Source: Alicyclobacillus fastidiosus (GTDB taxonomy: Bacteria > Bacillota > Bacilli > Alicyclobacillales > Alicyclobacillaceae). Taken from it: a stretch of 64,000 bases of DNA. The notes under the pieces were generated by a model. That model saw nothing but the letters and a program-made list of their open reading frames with translations, was not told the origin of the DNA and searched no databases. The translations under genes and the position numbers were made by a program. This document shows positions 63,958-64,000 of this stretch, one piece after another. Each line of letters starts with the position of its first letter. Positions within the stretch are counted from its first letter, which is position 1. The stretch lies in contig NZ_CP104067.1 in the NCBI RefSeq assembly GCF_026651875.1, forward strand, positions 3,286,001 through 3,350,000, read 5' to 3'.

Positions 63958-64000
63958 ATCATATACATAAAGTGCATACTTATCCAATTTTCGAAAGGGG

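Overview
The window looks like chromosomal DNA of a spore-forming, moderately GC-rich bacillus, most like Alicyclobacillus or a relative. The evidence is Bacillus-type gene content: GlpP antiterminator with glpK and glpD, rocD/rocF, a SinI-like anti-repressor, a YheC/D spore-coat ATP-grasp protein, YezD, YetF, AGGAGG-type ribosome sites, frequent GTG/TTG starts and lipobox substrate-binding proteins. No species call is possible from sequence reading alone. No tRNA, rRNA, CRISPR array or prophage was seen.

Layout. 0-2.7 kb: a tripartite tricarboxylate transporter (TctC, partial TctA) divergent from an IclR regulator. 2.7-6.4 kb: a ketol-acid reductoisomerase remnant, a RodA/FtsW protein, a small membrane-peptide ORF, and an SDR plus fuconolactonase-like amidohydrolase pair, the latter frameshifted. 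6.6-10.7 kb: arginase and ornithine aminotransferase, then another aminotransferase. 10.9-18.7 kb: glpD, glpK and glpP, with intrinsic terminators in the glpK and glpD leaders, then a SIS isomerase, a chimeric FAD/HEAT protein and a ROK regulator. 19.3-27.8 kb: MFS and FUSC transporters, a SinI-like gene, small regulators, LysE with an XRE-cupin regulator, a degenerate-GGDEF protein coupled to a processive glycosyltransferase, and small hypotheticals.

28-36.3 kb is a complete 2-aminoethylphosphonate uptake and degradation operon (binding protein, ATPase, fused permease, PhnX, PbfA-like lyase, PhnW) divergent from a DeoR regulator. 36.5-43 kb is a scarred stretch: TetR and SDR remnants, two tandem YbaK-type deacylases, a VOC protein, an IS1380 element that splits a small gene, YheC/D and a truncated glycosyltransferase. 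43-50 kb is a sulfonate-sulfur locus (ssuD-B-A-C-E, a divergent second ssuD, a decayed DszA/NtaA-type monooxygenase, yezD). Each of the two divergent ssuD genes has an intrinsic terminator between its promoter region and its start.

50-57.7 kb: YetF, dihydrofolate reductase, a PHP-domain hydrolase and a carbohydrate-type ABC transporter with a LacI regulator and a clear operator palindrome. 58-64 kb: an IS1182-type element inserted at the likely promoter of a GGDEF gene, an NmrA-like oxidoreductase, a methyltransferase, and several decayed genes (MFS, BglG/LicT-like start, GNAT).

The cluster logic is nutrient scavenging: C from carboxylates, glycerol and sugars, N from arginine, P from aminophosphonates, S from sulfonates. 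Recent IS insertion and gene decay are concentrated at 36-43 kb and 58-64 kb. I see no clearly novel multi-gene system. The least explained signals are the paired leader terminators of the two ssuD genes, the chimeric FAD/HEAT gene and the degenerate-GGDEF/glycosyltransferase pair.
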